From: Paenibacillus sp. FSL K6-3182
GTDB lineage: Bacteria > Bacillota > Bacilli > Paenibacillales > Paenibacillaceae
NCBI RefSeq assembly: GCF_037976325.1
Contig: NZ_CP150265.1
Location: 7,495,926-7,559,925 of the forward strand
DNA: 64,000 nt
Direction: 5' to 3'
Made by a program: the position numbers and the translations under genes. The number at the start of each line of letters is the position of its first letter. Within the stretch, counting starts at the first letter, position 1. The notes under the pieces were generated by a model. It saw only the letters and a list, made by a program, of their open reading frames with translations, was not told where the DNA came from and searched no databases. Shown here in pieces: positions 30,065-39,349 of this stretch.

Positions 30065-31126
30065 TTAAGGCTGCTTAGTCGTCGTTTCGCTGCTTGATAA
30101 TGCACCTACATCTTTGACCTTATCTTCATTGTACTTATCAGGCAATATTAAGCTGGAAGCAGGTGTATCTGCATCTAACCAGTTTTTGATCATGGTCTGT
30201 ACCTTCGACAAATCTTCTTCATCGGCAAAATAATACCAAGCTCCGCCGCTCTTCAAGCGATGTCCGTCACCAAGCAGCGAATGGCTATAGATTTTGCGAT
30301 CCTTCGCCATGAGCATGATTTGACCCAAATCGACTAGCTGCTGCGGACGCATATCTGTACTGAAATTATCGCCCATAATATCCATAAGCTCAGGAATTTT
30401 GGACCATTGATTCATTTGTTTCGCTTTATCCATAAGAAGATTCAAGAAAATCTGATGACGCTCTGTACGATTAATATCGCCGCCAGCATCCTCACGATAA
30501 CGAACATAGTTCAGTGTATCCTTACCGTTGTAAGTGTCCTGGCCAGCTTTAATGACAAATTTCTCATGATCAGCATCTTTATTCACAATATCCTCTTCGA
30601 TAGGAAGCGAAATTCCGCCAAGCGTGTCGATCACGTTACGGAATCCTTCAAAGTTAATTGAAGCGTAATATTGAATAGGTGTGTCTAAAAACTTCTCAAC
30701 CGTGTTCATTGCCATTCCCGCACCGCCAAAAGCGTATGCATGCGTAATCTTGTCCTCTTTATTTTTACCGACGATATCTACATACGTATCACGCGGTATG
30801 GAAACCATGAGCATCTCGCCGTCATTTGGACGAACAACCGTATAGATCATCGTATCCGATCGTCCAGTCTCCTTGCCGCGTTGGTCAATGCCGAGCAGCA
30901 GGATGGAGAATGGATCTTGTTTCTTATTAATTGTACTCACTGGAACGGGTTCCCGTCCATCGATAGGTTTATAAGATTGCTCAAGCTGCTTCTTTACCTG
31001 ACCTTCCAGAAACCAATCAAACCCTAGCATAGCCAATGTTCCTCTGTTGAAAAAACCAACAACACCAAGAAGCACTACTGCAGCTGATGCAGCAATTAAC
31101 CATCTACGTTTATTCATTTTATTCAT
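30065..31126 (-). CDS. LytR-CpsA-Psr (LCP) family glycopolymer ligase
   Basis: 353 residues. One N-terminal membrane helix (about 9-27) is followed by the LCP catalytic domain. Key motifs: DPFSILLLGIDQRGKETGRSDTM near 70-93 with the catalytic Asp/Arg pair, SIPRDTYVDI near 109, RNVIDTLGGI near 155, and YVRYREDAGGDINRTERHQ near 205. LCP enzymes attach teichoic acid or other glycopolymers to peptidoglycan. Preceded by an ECF-sigma-like promoter. Confidence 0.93.
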   Translation of the reverse strand: MNKMNKRRWLIAASAAVVLLGVVGFFNRGTLAMLGFDWFLEGQVKKQLEQSYKPIDGREPVPVSTINKKQDPFSILLLGIDQRGKETGRSDTMIYTVVRPNDGEMLMVSIPRDTYVDIVGKNKEDKITHAYAFGGAGMAMNTVEKFLDTPIQYYASINFEGFRNVIDTLGGISLPIEEDIVNKDADHEKFVIKAGQDTYNGKDTLNYVRYREDAGGDINRTERHQIFLNLLMDKAKQMNQWSKIPELMDIMGDNFSTDMRPQQLVDLGQIMLMAKDRKIYSHSLLGDGHRLKSGGAWYYFADEEDLSKVQTMIKNWLDADTPASSLILPDKYNEDKVKDVGALSSSETTTKQP

Positions 31127-31184
31127 AATATGATGACTTCTCCTATCTTATCAATTCTTTTATAAATACGCATTCTTTAGTTTA

Positions 31185-31211
31185 GACGATAATTTGTCGA
31201 AACAGGTTACA
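31185..31211 (-). promoter_or_regulatory. ECF-sigma (SigX-like) promoter of the LCP gene with embedded Spo0A box
   Basis: Minus-strand TGTAAC (31206-31211), a 17-base spacer and CGTC (31185-31188). This fits the known SigX pattern (TGTAAC-N16/17-CGWC) that drives an LCP gene in B. subtilis. The plus strand at 31193-31202 reads TTTGTCGAAA, a full Spo0A-box consensus, inside the spacer. No sigma-A promoter of similar quality was seen. Confidence 0.5.
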
Positions 31212-31332
31212 AACCTTTTACAAAGTTTTGATACCAATTTTGGATAATATTTTATAAAATAAAGAGGTCTACTGAAAATGTATGACGAATACAATCATTG
31301 CAAGTATAGGTAAAATAGAAAGGGTGAATCTC

Positions 31333-31689
31333 TTGAATCAACCTCCATCCTTACAACCAGACAGCTCATCAACGGGACTTGATCCGAAAGTAGCAGGCTT
31401 GCTTTGCTACCTGGCAGGTTTTATAACCGGCATTATATTCCTTGTGCTAGAGAAGAAGAGCCGCTTCGTTAGATTGCATGCTGTACAGTCTATCGTCTTA
31501 TCGGTCGCTTTCATTGCCGCTAATATTTTGTTAGGCTTTATCCCGATAATTGGTTGGCTGCTAGGGATATTGCTTGGTCTAGCCGCTTTCATTGCATGGA
31601 TTGGCCTCATGCTGCTCACGCTGCAAGGGAAGCTGAATAAGCTGCCTGTCATCGGTGAGTGGTCAGAGCAGCAGGCAAATAAGTTTTAA
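31333..31689 (+). CDS. DUF4870-type membrane protein
   Basis: 118 residues if TTG at 31333 is used, which has AGAAAGGGTG at the right distance; an ATG at 31282 is in frame but has no ribosome site. The sequence after residue 20 has the Tic20/DUF4870 layout: GLLCYLAGFITGIIFLVLEK, RFVRLHAVQSIVL, then two more hydrophobic segments. Function of the family is unknown. Divergent from the LCP gene and shares its promoter interval. Confidence 0.8.
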   Translation: MNQPPSLQPDSSSTGLDPKVAGLLCYLAGFITGIIFLVLEKKSRFVRLHAVQSIVLSVAFIAANILLGFIPIIGWLLGILLGLAAFIAWIGLMLLTLQGKLNKLPVIGEWSEQQANKF

Positions 31690-31759
31690 TATCGCCTAAA
31701 CTACGAAATATAAGGTAAGTAGCAGTAAATCATATCCTTTCTTATATTTCAAAAAAATT

Positions 31760-31787
31760 GGACGGCCTGCTGCCGTTCTTTTTTTAT
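31760..31787 (+). terminator. Terminator after the DUF4870 gene
   Basis: Stem GACGGC / GCCGTT around 31761-31777 with a 5-base loop and seven T residues. The rest of the 315-base gap up to 32004 holds only the promoter at 31928. Confidence 0.8.
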
Positions 31788-31927
31788 TGATTTCGAGTTC
31801 ATAAGAACTATTCATTAAACCAGACAAATAATCTCGTAATCGCTAGGTATCGGCTAATATTGTTCTACTGGCTTCTCTAAATCGGTAAAATTGAGCTTTT
31901 GCAGCCGTATAACCCTTTTTCAGCGGT

Positions 31928-31956
31928 TTGATGAATTGGCAGAAAGTTCGTACTAT
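31928..31956 (+). promoter_or_regulatory. Sigma-A promoter of the CNNM gene
   Basis: TTGATG (31928-31933), a 17-base spacer and TACTAT (31951-31956), about 40 bases before the ATG at 32005, where AAGAAGGA serves as ribosome site. Confidence 0.6.
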
Positions 31957-32004
31957 TAAATAACATCAATTAAATACGAATAAGAAGGATTGTGAACATT
32001 TATT

Positions 32005-33324
32005 ATGGGTATAGGACTTAATCTGCTCTTAGTTGCTTTACTAATTGTGTTAACCGCTTTTTTCGTAGCTACTGAATTTGCAATCATTAAGCTTCGTTCC
32101 AGCCGTGTCGACCAGTTAGTCGTTGAAGGCAAGAAAAACGCAATTGCCGTTCAACGTGTTGTAAGCAATTTGGATGGTTACCTATCTGCCTGTCAGCTTG
32201 GCATTACAATTACAGCGCTCGGACTTGGTTGGTTAGGAGAACCTACCGTTGAAAAACTGCTTCTCCCTCTATTCGAGCAATGGAATCTAAACAGTAATTT
32301 GAGTCACATTTTGTCATTTCTAATCGCCTTTCTATTTATCACATTTATCCATGTGGTCGTTGGTGAGCTTGCTCCTAAGAGCATTGCCATCCAGAAGGCA
32401 GAGCTTGTCAGCTTCACTGTCGTAAAACCGATTATTCTTTTCTACAAAGTCATGTACCCCTTCATCTGGGTCTTGAATGGATCTGCCAATGCGTTGGTTC
32501 GTTTGTTTGGCTTAAAGCCAGCGAAGGAGCATGAGAACGCCCATTCCGAAGAAGAAATTCAAATTATTTTAACAGACAGCTTAGAGAGCGGTAAAATCAA
32601 CAATACGGAATATGGTTACGTCAATCGGATCTTTGCTTTTGATGAAATTTTAGCTAAAGAAATTATGGTTCCGCGTACAGACATGACCGTCTTATATAAG
32701 AACAATACGCTGCAAGAAAACATGGATATTATTCGCAAGGAACAGTATACCCGCTTCCCTGTTGCCGGCGACAGCAAAGACCATATCGTCGGGATGATCA
32801 ACACGAAGCAATTGTTTCTTCAATATCAAGTAAACAAAGAAATTGATTTGCAAACACTTATACAGCCTGTCATGTCCGTATCCGAGGTGATGCCTGTCAA
32901 GACATTGCTAAAACGGATGCAGCAGGAGCGCGTACACTTTGCGATCGTCGTAGATGAGTATGGCGGCACTTCCGGCCTTGTAACGATTGAGGATATTTTG
33001 GAGGAAATTGTCGGCGACATAAGAGACGAATTCGATGCCGATGAACGCAAAGATATCGAGATGCTGTCGGATACATCTTATATGCTGGATGGCAAGGTAT
33101 CGCTTACTGAGCTGGGCGACCTTATAGGAGCTGAGCTTGAGCATGAAGAAGTCGATACGGTCGGCGGCTGGCTGTACAGTGAAATGGAAGAAGCTAAGCC
33201 TGGTAAACAATTTGGCTTCCATAATTTGACCTTTACCGTTCGTGAAGTAAGCAAACATCGCATCAATAAAGTTGAGCTGACGATCGGACCACCCATTCGA
33301 CTGCTCAAACCAGAGGTTGGTTAA
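32005..33324 (+). CDS. CNNM/CorC-type hemolysin-family transporter
   Basis: 439 residues. N-terminal DUF21 (CNNM) membrane domain (about 1-195, ATEFAIIKLRSSRVDQLV near 22 and HVVVGELAPKSIAIQKAELV near 118). Two CBS repeats follow (about 215-335, including MVPRTDMTVLY and AIVVDEYGGTSGLVTIEDIL), then a C-terminal CorC_HlyC domain (about 350-430). Members export Mg2+ or related ions and were once called hemolysins. Monocistronic with its own promoter and terminator. Confidence 0.93.
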   Translation: MGIGLNLLLVALLIVLTAFFVATEFAIIKLRSSRVDQLVVEGKKNAIAVQRVVSNLDGYLSACQLGITITALGLGWLGEPTVEKLLLPLFEQWNLNSNLSHILSFLIAFLFITFIHVVVGELAPKSIAIQKAELVSFTVVKPIILFYKVMYPFIWVLNGSANALVRLFGLKPAKEHENAHSEEEIQIILTDSLESGKINNTEYGYVNRIFAFDEILAKEIMVPRTDMTVLYKNNTLQENMDIIRKEQYTRFPVAGDSKDHIVGMINTKQLFLQYQVNKEIDLQTLIQPVMSVSEVMPVKTLLKRMQQERVHFAIVVDEYGGTSGLVTIEDILEEIVGDIRDEFDADERKDIEMLSDTSYMLDGKVSLTELGDLIGAELEHEEVDTVGGWLYSEMEEAKPGKQFGFHNLTFTVREVSKHRINKVELTIGPPIRLLKPEVG

Positions 33325-33332
33325 AACATAAA

Positions 33333-33364
33333 GGAAGGCGCACTTGGCGCCTTCCTTTTTTCTT
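33333..33364 (+). terminator. Terminator after the CNNM gene
   Basis: Stem GGAAGGCGC / GCGCCTTCC (33333-33341, 33347-33355) with a 5-base loop and seven T residues. Confidence 0.93.
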
Positions 33365-33428
33365 TTTCCCGCATGCTGATCCGGATTCAGGACATTCTAA
33401 TAAAAAATGTTCAAGAAAGGAACTTATA

Positions 33429-33881
33429 ATGCTTATCAATACTATATTTGGGTTCTTTGTTCCTTGGATTGCCGGTATATATTTGGGTATAAAAAGCCCC
33501 AAAACCTTGCTTCTTATTTTCCCTATCGGAGCCGTCTCCTCTTTAGTCATCAACGCAATCGGTTTTCAATTAAATTTTTGGGATTTCACCCCTCTTATCC
33601 CAAATGACGAGTCCGTTTCCGCTTTGCCGCTTGATATCGGTCTTTACCCGATTTTAGCATGCTTTATGATCTGGTTAATCAATGCACGCCCTGTGTTAAC
33701 CATGCTAATTTTGTTCTTGTTCGTACTGGGCACTACACTGCTTGAGTTTATGGCTCTAATCTTTGGCAAAGTATCCTACGGCAACGGCTGGAATATTGGG
33801 TATACCTTTTTATCCTACCTGCTGGCTTTCGGTATTGTTTTTATATATTTCAAGCTGCTTAAGCGAAATCGGTTATTATAG
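33429..33881 (+). CDS. Membrane protein of unknown function (possibly CBO0543-like)
   Basis: 150 residues with about five hydrophobic segments and a short polar loop containing [10 protein letters not shown] near 75, which recalls the CBO0543 family. The ribosome site AAGAAAGGAA precedes ATG 33429. It converges on the AI-2E gene and their ends overlap by six bases. No function can be assigned. Confidence 0.65.
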   Translation: MLINTIFGFFVPWIAGIYLGIKSPKTLLLIFPIGAVSSLVINAIGFQLNFWDFTPLIPNDESVSALPLDIGLYPILACFMIWLINARPVLTMLILFLFVLGTTLLEFMALIFGKVSYGNGWNIGYTFLSYLLAFGIVFIYFKLLKRNRLL

Positions 33882-35033
33882 CACGTTTTCGCCATTCTTA
33901 TCCGCTTCATAAAGAATCGAGCGGCTTCTAAACCATTCGAACAGATGAATTACAACGACCTTGATAACTGCATAACCCGGTACAGCGAGTACAATCCCTG
34001 CAAGGCCAAACAAGTTGCCCGCTGTCAAAATAACAAAAATAATGGTAATCGGATGGATATGCAGCGTTTTGCCCATGATTTGCGGCGAGATGAACTTGCC
34101 TTCGATTAATTGAACAATCGTCCATATAACCACCAACTTCAGGAGCATGACAGGCGAAGTCACCATAGCAACAATTAAAGCTGGTGTAATCGCAATGGCA
34201 GGCCCTAGATACGGAATAACGCTTGTGCACGCAGCTACCAGCGCAAGCACAAGTGGGTACTCAAGGCCAATAATTAAGTAACCAATATATAATAGCAGCC
34301 CAATACAGAAGCTCACTATAATTTGACCTCGGATATAGCTGCTGACTTGTCCGTTCATCTCTGCCATAATTCGTTTCGTGTGCGGCTGAAGCTTGTTAGG
34401 CAGGACACTAACGATCGTTTCCGGCAGCTTTTTCCCGTCCTTTAGCAAATAGAACAATATAAACGGAAGCGTCAATATCGCAAGAATAACCTCTTTAAGT
34501 GCACCGACAAAGGAACCCACGCTAGTTAACGTTCCATTCAAAATGGACGTCGCTTGCTCTGTAATATTGGACGTCAGCTTCTCCGGATTTAAATTAAACC
34601 ACTCTTGTACTTGAATAAATCCAGCGCTATCCATAAACTGCTCGAATTTAACCCGCAATTGCTCACCGTATTTAGGGAAGCTGTTCACGAAGCTCACGGC
34701 TTGCCCATTTAATAATGGGATGACGATGACCAGCAAAATTGTAATCAGTCCTGCGCCAACCAGAAACAGCATAATAATAGAATATACCCGTTTGACTCCC
34801 TTTCGTTCTAAGAAGTCGACGACTGGATTAAGTAAGTAATAAGCAATTCCCGCCAATATGACCGGCAGCAGCAAGGTCTTGAGCAGCACGGTTAAAGGCG
34901 TGAAAATGTATGAAATTTTCGTCAGCACCATAATATTCAGTCCAACAAGCAACAAAACAAGCAGAAATAATACGAACTTATTGTTCAAAATAAATCGCTT
35001 AAACCGCTCCGTTCCAGTTTTGCTATTTTCCAT
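33876..35033 (-). CDS. AI-2E family (YtvI/PerM-like) transporter
   Basis: 385 residues and about eight hydrophobic segments. Diagnostic region near 255-320: [26 protein letters not shown], then [23 protein letters not shown], in which the motif PQIMGK is characteristic. Some members export AI-2, others are Na+/H+ antiporters or sporulation permeases, so the substrate is open. GAGGGAG precedes ATG. Only minus-strand gene in this plus-strand stretch. Confidence 0.87.
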   Translation of the reverse strand: MENSKTGTERFKRFILNNKFVLFLLVLLLVGLNIMVLTKISYIFTPLTVLLKTLLLPVILAGIAYYLLNPVVDFLERKGVKRVYSIIMLFLVGAGLITILLVIVIPLLNGQAVSFVNSFPKYGEQLRVKFEQFMDSAGFIQVQEWFNLNPEKLTSNITEQATSILNGTLTSVGSFVGALKEVILAILTLPFILFYLLKDGKKLPETIVSVLPNKLQPHTKRIMAEMNGQVSSYIRGQIIVSFCIGLLLYIGYLIIGLEYPLVLALVAACTSVIPYLGPAIAITPALIVAMVTSPVMLLKLVVIWTIVQLIEGKFISPQIMGKTLHIHPITIIFVILTAGNLFGLAGIVLAVPGYAVIKVVVIHLFEWFRSRSILYEADKNGENVL

Positions 35034-35132
35034 GGTTATGCTCCCTCTTTTCTTCTCATACAGGTGATCATTTTGGTTTATTGTAGCATTTCTTTAAATA
35101 TAAACGCGAATGGCATCGATTCTGCATTTACT

Positions 35133-35159
35133 TGCAACGACTCGCTTGCTCTTCGCGTA
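35133..35159 (+). promoter_or_regulatory. Candidate SigW-like ECF promoter of pspA
   Basis: TGCAAC (35133-35138), 17 bases, CGTA (35156-35159). The SigW pattern known from B. subtilis is TGAAAC-N16/17-CGTA, so one base differs. The B. subtilis pspA operon is SigW-dependent. The start codon lies 40 bases downstream. Confidence 0.4.
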
Positions 35160-35198
35160 TTATGACTTATGCGTACTACGATTCTAGGAGGGATTTCA

Positions 35199-35867
35199 TT
35201 GTCCATATTTAAACGACTGCGCGATCTTACTTTATCGAATGTATATGCTCTAATTGAGAAAGCGGAAGACCCTGTTAAGTTGACCGATCAATATATTCGC
35301 GACATGCAAGAGGACCTAGCCGATGCCGAGAAAGCAGTCGCAGCACAAATTGCCATTGAGAAAAAATTCAAGCAGCTTTATGAAGAACAAGCACAGCTGG
35401 TAGAGAAGCGCAGTGAGCAAGCCCATCTGGCAGCACAAGCGCAAAACATTGAGCTCGCTCGTCGTGCCTTGGAAGAGAAGAAAACAGCCGAACAAAAATC
35501 AACGGAGTACAAAACGAGCTTCGATCAGAATAAATTGCTCGCAGACAATCTGCGCGGCAAGCTGGATGAGATGCGCCAGCAGCTCACTGAGCTTAAAAAC
35601 AAACGCGAGACACTCGTCGCTCGTTATAATGCAGCCAAGGCACAAACGGAAATCAATAAAGCAATGTCTGGCTTCGGTACGGATTCAGCTGCTTCAGGCA
35701 TGAAGCGTATGGAAGAGAAGATGCTGCAAATGGAAGCGCAAGCTGAAGCCAGTAACGAATTGAGCGCCAAAGGAAAATCGCTTGATGCTGAGTTTGAGAA
35801 GCTCGGCAAGGATAAAGCGGTCGATGATGAGCTTGCCGCCTTGATGAAGCAATACGAGAAACAGTAA
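35199..35867 (+). CDS. pspA: PspA/IM30 family membrane-stress protein
   Basis: 222 residues from TTG at 35199, preceded by an excellent CTAGGAGGG; an ATG ten codons upstream has none. The whole protein is a coiled coil (SIFKRLRDLTLSNVYALIEK, then long heptad repeats). The N-terminal amphipathic helix should bind membranes. PspA proteins form ESCRT-III-like polymers that stabilise damaged membranes. First of four genes with DUF350, DUF4178 and DUF4247 partners. Internal terminator at 35925-35953. Confidence 0.93.
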   Translation: MSIFKRLRDLTLSNVYALIEKAEDPVKLTDQYIRDMQEDLADAEKAVAAQIAIEKKFKQLYEEQAQLVEKRSEQAHLAAQAQNIELARRALEEKKTAEQKSTEYKTSFDQNKLLADNLRGKLDEMRQQLTELKNKRETLVARYNAAKAQTEINKAMSGFGTDSAASGMKRMEEKMLQMEAQAEASNELSAKGKSLDAEFEKLGKDKAVDDELAALMKQYEKQ

Positions 35868-35924
35868 TAGCTTAGTCACTTCATAAATATTATCTAGTGT
35901 GGCCGCTTATGTTACGAATCGGAG

Positions 35925-35953
35925 GACCGGTTTTAACGGAAGCGGTCTTTTTT
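35925..35953 (+). terminator. Hairpin between pspA and the DUF350 gene
   Basis: Stem GACCG / CGGTC (35925-35929, 35943-35947) with a 13-base loop and six T residues. It may lower expression of the downstream partners relative to pspA. Confidence 0.65.
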
Positions 35954-35981
35954 ATAAATTGAACCATTGGAGGAACTGACG

Positions 35982-36383
35982 ATGTCTTGGATTGACCTTA
36001 TTCGAATTCCGATTTGGACAGGTGCTGGAGCAATTTTGTTAATCATCATCATGTTTTTAGACTCGCGTTTTACGAAGTACAATGATTTGCAGGAAATAAA
36101 AAAAGGAAATACTGCGGTAACGACTCGCTTCGTACTCAAATTATTTGCTCAAGCGTACATACTGTCCCAATCCATCAGTAAATCAAGTGAAATGTGGGAA
36201 GCTCTACTCATCTCGCTCATCTCCTTCGTGCTGCTGCTCATACTGGAGTGGATCGTAGAGAAAATCGTCATCGCTGTCAGCGGTATGAAGCTGGAGCAAG
36301 GTATTCATGAGGGTAAAGTCAACTACGCATTATTCGCAGGTTCTCTGCATGTTGCAGGTGCATTAATTATCGGGTCTATCTAA
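35982..36383 (+). CDS. DUF350 membrane protein
   Basis: 133 residues from MSWIDLIRI (TTGGAGGAAC upstream). About four hydrophobic segments in the paired arrangement of DUF350/YjfL. The family is linked by genome context with PspA and membrane-stress genes; biochemical function is unknown. It is followed by the DUF4178 gene after 22 bases. Confidence 0.8.
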   Translation: MSWIDLIRIPIWTGAGAILLIIIMFLDSRFTKYNDLQEIKKGNTAVTTRFVLKLFAQAYILSQSISKSSEMWEALLISLISFVLLLILEWIVEKIVIAVSGMKLEQGIHEGKVNYALFAGSLHVAGALIIGSI

Positions 36384-36405
36384 TTATACAGAAGGAGTAT
36401 ATACG

Positions 36406-36912
36406 ATGAGCTTGTTCAAACGGATCAAAAACCTGATTAGTACTTCTCCATCCCCCATCGCTGAGAAGAGCATAATGACATTGTCACCTGGCGATGCTTG
36501 CGAGGTTTCCTTAATAACTTATAACGTCACAGGAAGAACTCATAACCGTGCACGCAACGCAATCGTCCTCACGCTTCAGGATGGCATAACCATTCGTTAT
36601 TTAACGATAGAGGAGCGAGAAAGAACCGTATTCGCGCTGTATGACCCTATAGACGGGCGCTTGGAATCAATTGACGAGGTGCCTACCATTTTGGAGCTGG
36701 ATGATCGTACGTATCATATGGAGGAGCAATTCTCCGGTTTAATTACGGCGACCGGCAAAACGCCATACATGCAGGGAGGCGAACAGTCTGTCTGGCAATA
36801 TCAATCGGATGATATGAAGCTGCTTCGTATCGAATGGCAAAACGGGCGCTTCATGCTCTATGAAGGAGAAAGCGTGCTGCCTGCAGATGTTCACGTGCTG
36901 CGCGGCGGCTAG
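36406..36912 (+). CDS. DUF4178 protein
   Basis: 168 residues, soluble, beta-rich. It shows the family features LSPGDACEVSLITYNVTGR near 26-45 and WQNGRFMLYEGESV near 145. DUF4178 proteins occur with PspA, DUF350 and polyamine-enzyme genes. AGAAGGAG before ATG. The next gene starts eleven bases after its stop. Confidence 0.82.
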   Translation: MSLFKRIKNLISTSPSPIAEKSIMTLSPGDACEVSLITYNVTGRTHNRARNAIVLTLQDGITIRYLTIEERERTVFALYDPIDGRLESIDEVPTILELDDRTYHMEEQFSGLITATGKTPYMQGGEQSVWQYQSDDMKLLRIEWQNGRFMLYEGESVLPADVHVLRGG

Positions 36913-36922
36913 GAGGATAACG

Positions 36923-37669
36923 ATGAACAAATGGTGGCATCAATCTTTGAAATACCTGCTTCTGCTTAGCTTTATCATCCCGCTTCTCACAGCATGCACC
37001 ATTTCAGATACAGTTAAGGAGCAGTACCCATTAGAATCAGTCAACGGCTCTGGCAACCAAACCTCTTACGTCTATCGTGCCGCAAATCGTTCCGTTCCTA
37101 ATGTCGCTTCGGATTTTAACGAGCAGCGTAAACCGAAGCAGCAGAGCGAGACAAGTACTGAGCGGATGTTTCTCGTCTATTCCGATGAAGTCATCGATTT
37201 GCAGCAGGCTCCTGATGCACCGGAAGATACACTGATCGAAATTAACTCAACGGAATATGTACGTCAGAACTATAGCTCAAGCTTTCTCCAAGCCTATTTA
37301 ATCGCGAGTGTTCTTGATGATCTGTTTGATAAGGGCAAATACGGCAGCGGCAAATACCGAGGTTATTCGTCAAAGGATACATACAAGCCTAAGACAACGT
37401 ACCGCATACCTACTGTTGATGATAAGAAGCTTGCACCGCCAGTTACCGTTAATCGTACCGGCTCGGTCATGAGACGCTCCAAAGAGGCGGGTGTTTCCTC
37501 CTCCTCCCCCAAAGCAAGCACGAACACAATCACCACAAAGCCAGCGACCAAGGGCAAGATTGTGAAAGACAATAAGCAAAAGAGCAGCTCAAGCAAAGTA
37601 TTCACCAAGCCGCGAACGTCTAAACCTTCCATTAAAGTTGGCAAAAGTAGAATTTCACGGCGACGCTGA
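36923..37669 (+). CDS. DUF4247 lipoprotein
   Basis: 248 residues from MNKWWHQSLKY (TAGGAGGATAACG upstream). The earlier ATG at 36860 overlaps DUF4178 and lacks support. Signal peptide with lipobox LLTAC, Cys25. A folded part with NSTEYVRQNYSSSFLQAYLI near 115-135 follows, then a long basic Ser/Thr/Lys tail ending ISRRR. Role unknown. Last gene of the PspA set; in relatives AdoMet-decarboxylase-like and spermidine-synthase-like genes often follow, but none does here. Confidence 0.82.
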   Translation: MNKWWHQSLKYLLLLSFIIPLLTACTISDTVKEQYPLESVNGSGNQTSYVYRAANRSVPNVASDFNEQRKPKQQSETSTERMFLVYSDEVIDLQQAPDAPEDTLIEINSTEYVRQNYSSSFLQAYLIASVLDDLFDKGKYGSGKYRGYSSKDTYKPKTTYRIPTVDDKKLAPPVTVNRTGSVMRRSKEAGVSSSSPKASTNTITTKPATKGKIVKDNKQKSSSSKVFTKPRTSKPSIKVGKSRISRRR

Positions 37670-37745
37670 AGCTGATATTGGCCGCTTAGACAGAGAAGTA
37701 TAAGATAACAGCAGCAAATGATCTGCTTTCTAAGATTTCCAAATA

Positions 37746-37780
37746 AGGGCAGTATCCTCTACTTGGGTACTGCTCTTTTA
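37746..37780 (+). terminator. Terminator after the PspA set
   Basis: Stem GGGCAGTATCC paired with GGGTACTGCTC (37747-37757, 37765-37775) with a 7-base loop and TTTT. It separates the operon from the TetR-ABC operon. Confidence 0.8.
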
Positions 37781-37868
37781 TTATGCTTGACTGAAATCTC
37801 TTTTATCGCTTGTTGTGAATATAAAATAAAATTATTCATAAAATCATAAAAAAGAAAAGAGAATCAAT

Positions 37869-38498
37869 ATGCCAAAAAAATTCAGTGAGCAAGAGAAACA
37901 ATGGATTAGCAAAAAGCTGTTCGAAGAAGGCAAACGCTGCTTCGAAGCTGCTGGTCTTCGCAAAACAAGCATTGAGGATTTAACTAAAGCTTGCGGCATT
38001 GCACAAGGCTCCTTCTATATGTTCTTCAATTCGAAGGAGGAGCTCTTTTATCACATTCTGCTTGAAGAGGAGGCTTTAATTCGCAATCGTCTGCTTGCTT
38101 CATTAAATCGGAGTGAACTCGTAACCAAAGAGAGTATTCATCAATTTCTTATTGAATCCTTCCGTCTATTAGGCGAAAGCCCTATGGTTCGTCAAATGTA
38201 TTTGGAAGGTGAATTTGCTCAGCTTGTACGCAAGCTGCCTCCAGAACTCTTGGAACATAATTTCTCGGATGATGCAGATGCCTTAATGCCAATTATTCAC
38301 CATTGGCAAGCAGCTGGCATTCTCGCTCATACAAAGCCTGAGCTTATCGTCAGTATGATTAGAGCGCTTGTCCTTCTTACCTTGCATAAGCAAGAAATCG
38401 GGCCCGGCATTTATTCCGATACCATTTCATTTATGCTTGATATTGTTGCGGAAGGTATGTATGCAAAGCGTGATTTAGGAGGCGAAATTATCAGATGA
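37869..38498 (+). CDS. TetR/AcrR family repressor
   Basis: 209 residues. The N-terminal helix-turn-helix is clear: TSIEDLTKACGIAQGSFYMF near 33-52, with FNSKEELFYHIL after it. The C-terminal ligand domain is helical. It is the first gene of a four-gene operon with an ABC transporter, its stop overlapping the ATPase start (ATGA). It probably represses the operon and is relieved by the transported compound; the ligand is unknown. Confidence 0.92.
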   Translation: MPKKFSEQEKQWISKKLFEEGKRCFEAAGLRKTSIEDLTKACGIAQGSFYMFFNSKEELFYHILLEEEALIRNRLLASLNRSELVTKESIHQFLIESFRLLGESPMVRQMYLEGEFAQLVRKLPPELLEHNFSDDADALMPIIHHWQAAGILAHTKPELIVSMIRALVLLTLHKQEIGPGIYSDTISFMLDIVAEGMYAKRDLGGEIIR

Positions 38499-39349
38499 TC
38501 GAAGTGAATCAACTTGAGTACAGATATCCCGGTACAACAAATACGATTCTGCACGGCCTTACCTTTTCAATCGCACCGGGAGAAATATTTGGTTTTCTCG
38601 GTCCATCCGGTGCTGGAAAGAGCACCACGCAAAAAATATTAATCGGTGCACTCAAAGGTTACGCAGGCAGTGTGCGCGTTTTGGATTTTGAAATCAAGAG
38701 CACTGGTCCCGACTATTATGAACAAATCGGCGTTGCTTTTGAATTCCCCAACTTCTACAGCAAGTTTACAGTCCTTGAAAACTTAAAATTGTTTCGTTCT
38801 CTTTATGCAGGCGTTTCCTTGGACCCTATGCAGCTCCTCTCCCAGGTCGGACTGCAGGATGCGGCGAATATGAAGGTTTCACAGCTATCCAAAGGCATGA
38901 AGATGAGGTTGAATTTTTGTCGTGCATTGCTGCATCAACCAAATATTTTGTTTCTCGACGAACCGACCTCCGGCCTTGATCCCGTAAATGCAAAGCGGAT
39001 GAAAGAGTTGATTTTGGAGAGGAAAGCTGCAGGTACTACCATCGTCATCACAACGCATAACATGCAAGCAGCCGAGGAGCTTTGCGACCGTGTTGCTTTT
39101 ATTGTCGATGGTCAGATTAAGCTTATTGATTCTCCTAGAGAGCTAAGACTGCGACATGGCCAAAACAGTGTTCGTATTGAATATTTAAAGCAGCATGAGC
39201 TGATAACCGAACATTTTTCTATGGCTGGGCTTGCGGGGAATCAGCAATTTATGAACCTTATACGTCATGAAAAAATCGAAACGATTCATTCCTTAGAAGC
39301 AACTCTTGAACAAATATTTATTGATGTGACAGGCAGGGCTTTAGTATGA
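38495..39349 (+). CDS. ABC transporter ATP-binding protein
   Basis: 284 residues. Walker A GPSGAGKSTTQK near 38, signature LSKGMKMR near 132, Walker B ILFLDEPTSGLDP near 150, H-loop ITTHNMQAAEELCD near 187. A C-terminal extension of about 70 residues is typical of DrrA/NatA-type exporters. It energises the two permeases downstream; genes overlap by four bases and one base, so the complex is co-translated. Confidence 0.94.
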   Translation: MIEVNQLEYRYPGTTNTILHGLTFSIAPGEIFGFLGPSGAGKSTTQKILIGALKGYAGSVRVLDFEIKSTGPDYYEQIGVAFEFPNFYSKFTVLENLKLFRSLYAGVSLDPMQLLSQVGLQDAANMKVSQLSKGMKMRLNFCRALLHQPNILFLDEPTSGLDPVNAKRMKELILERKAAGTTIVITTHNMQAAEELCDRVAFIVDGQIKLIDSPRELRLRHGQNSVRIEYLKQHELITEHFSMAGLAGNQQFMNLIRHEKIETIHSLEATLEQIFIDVTGRALV

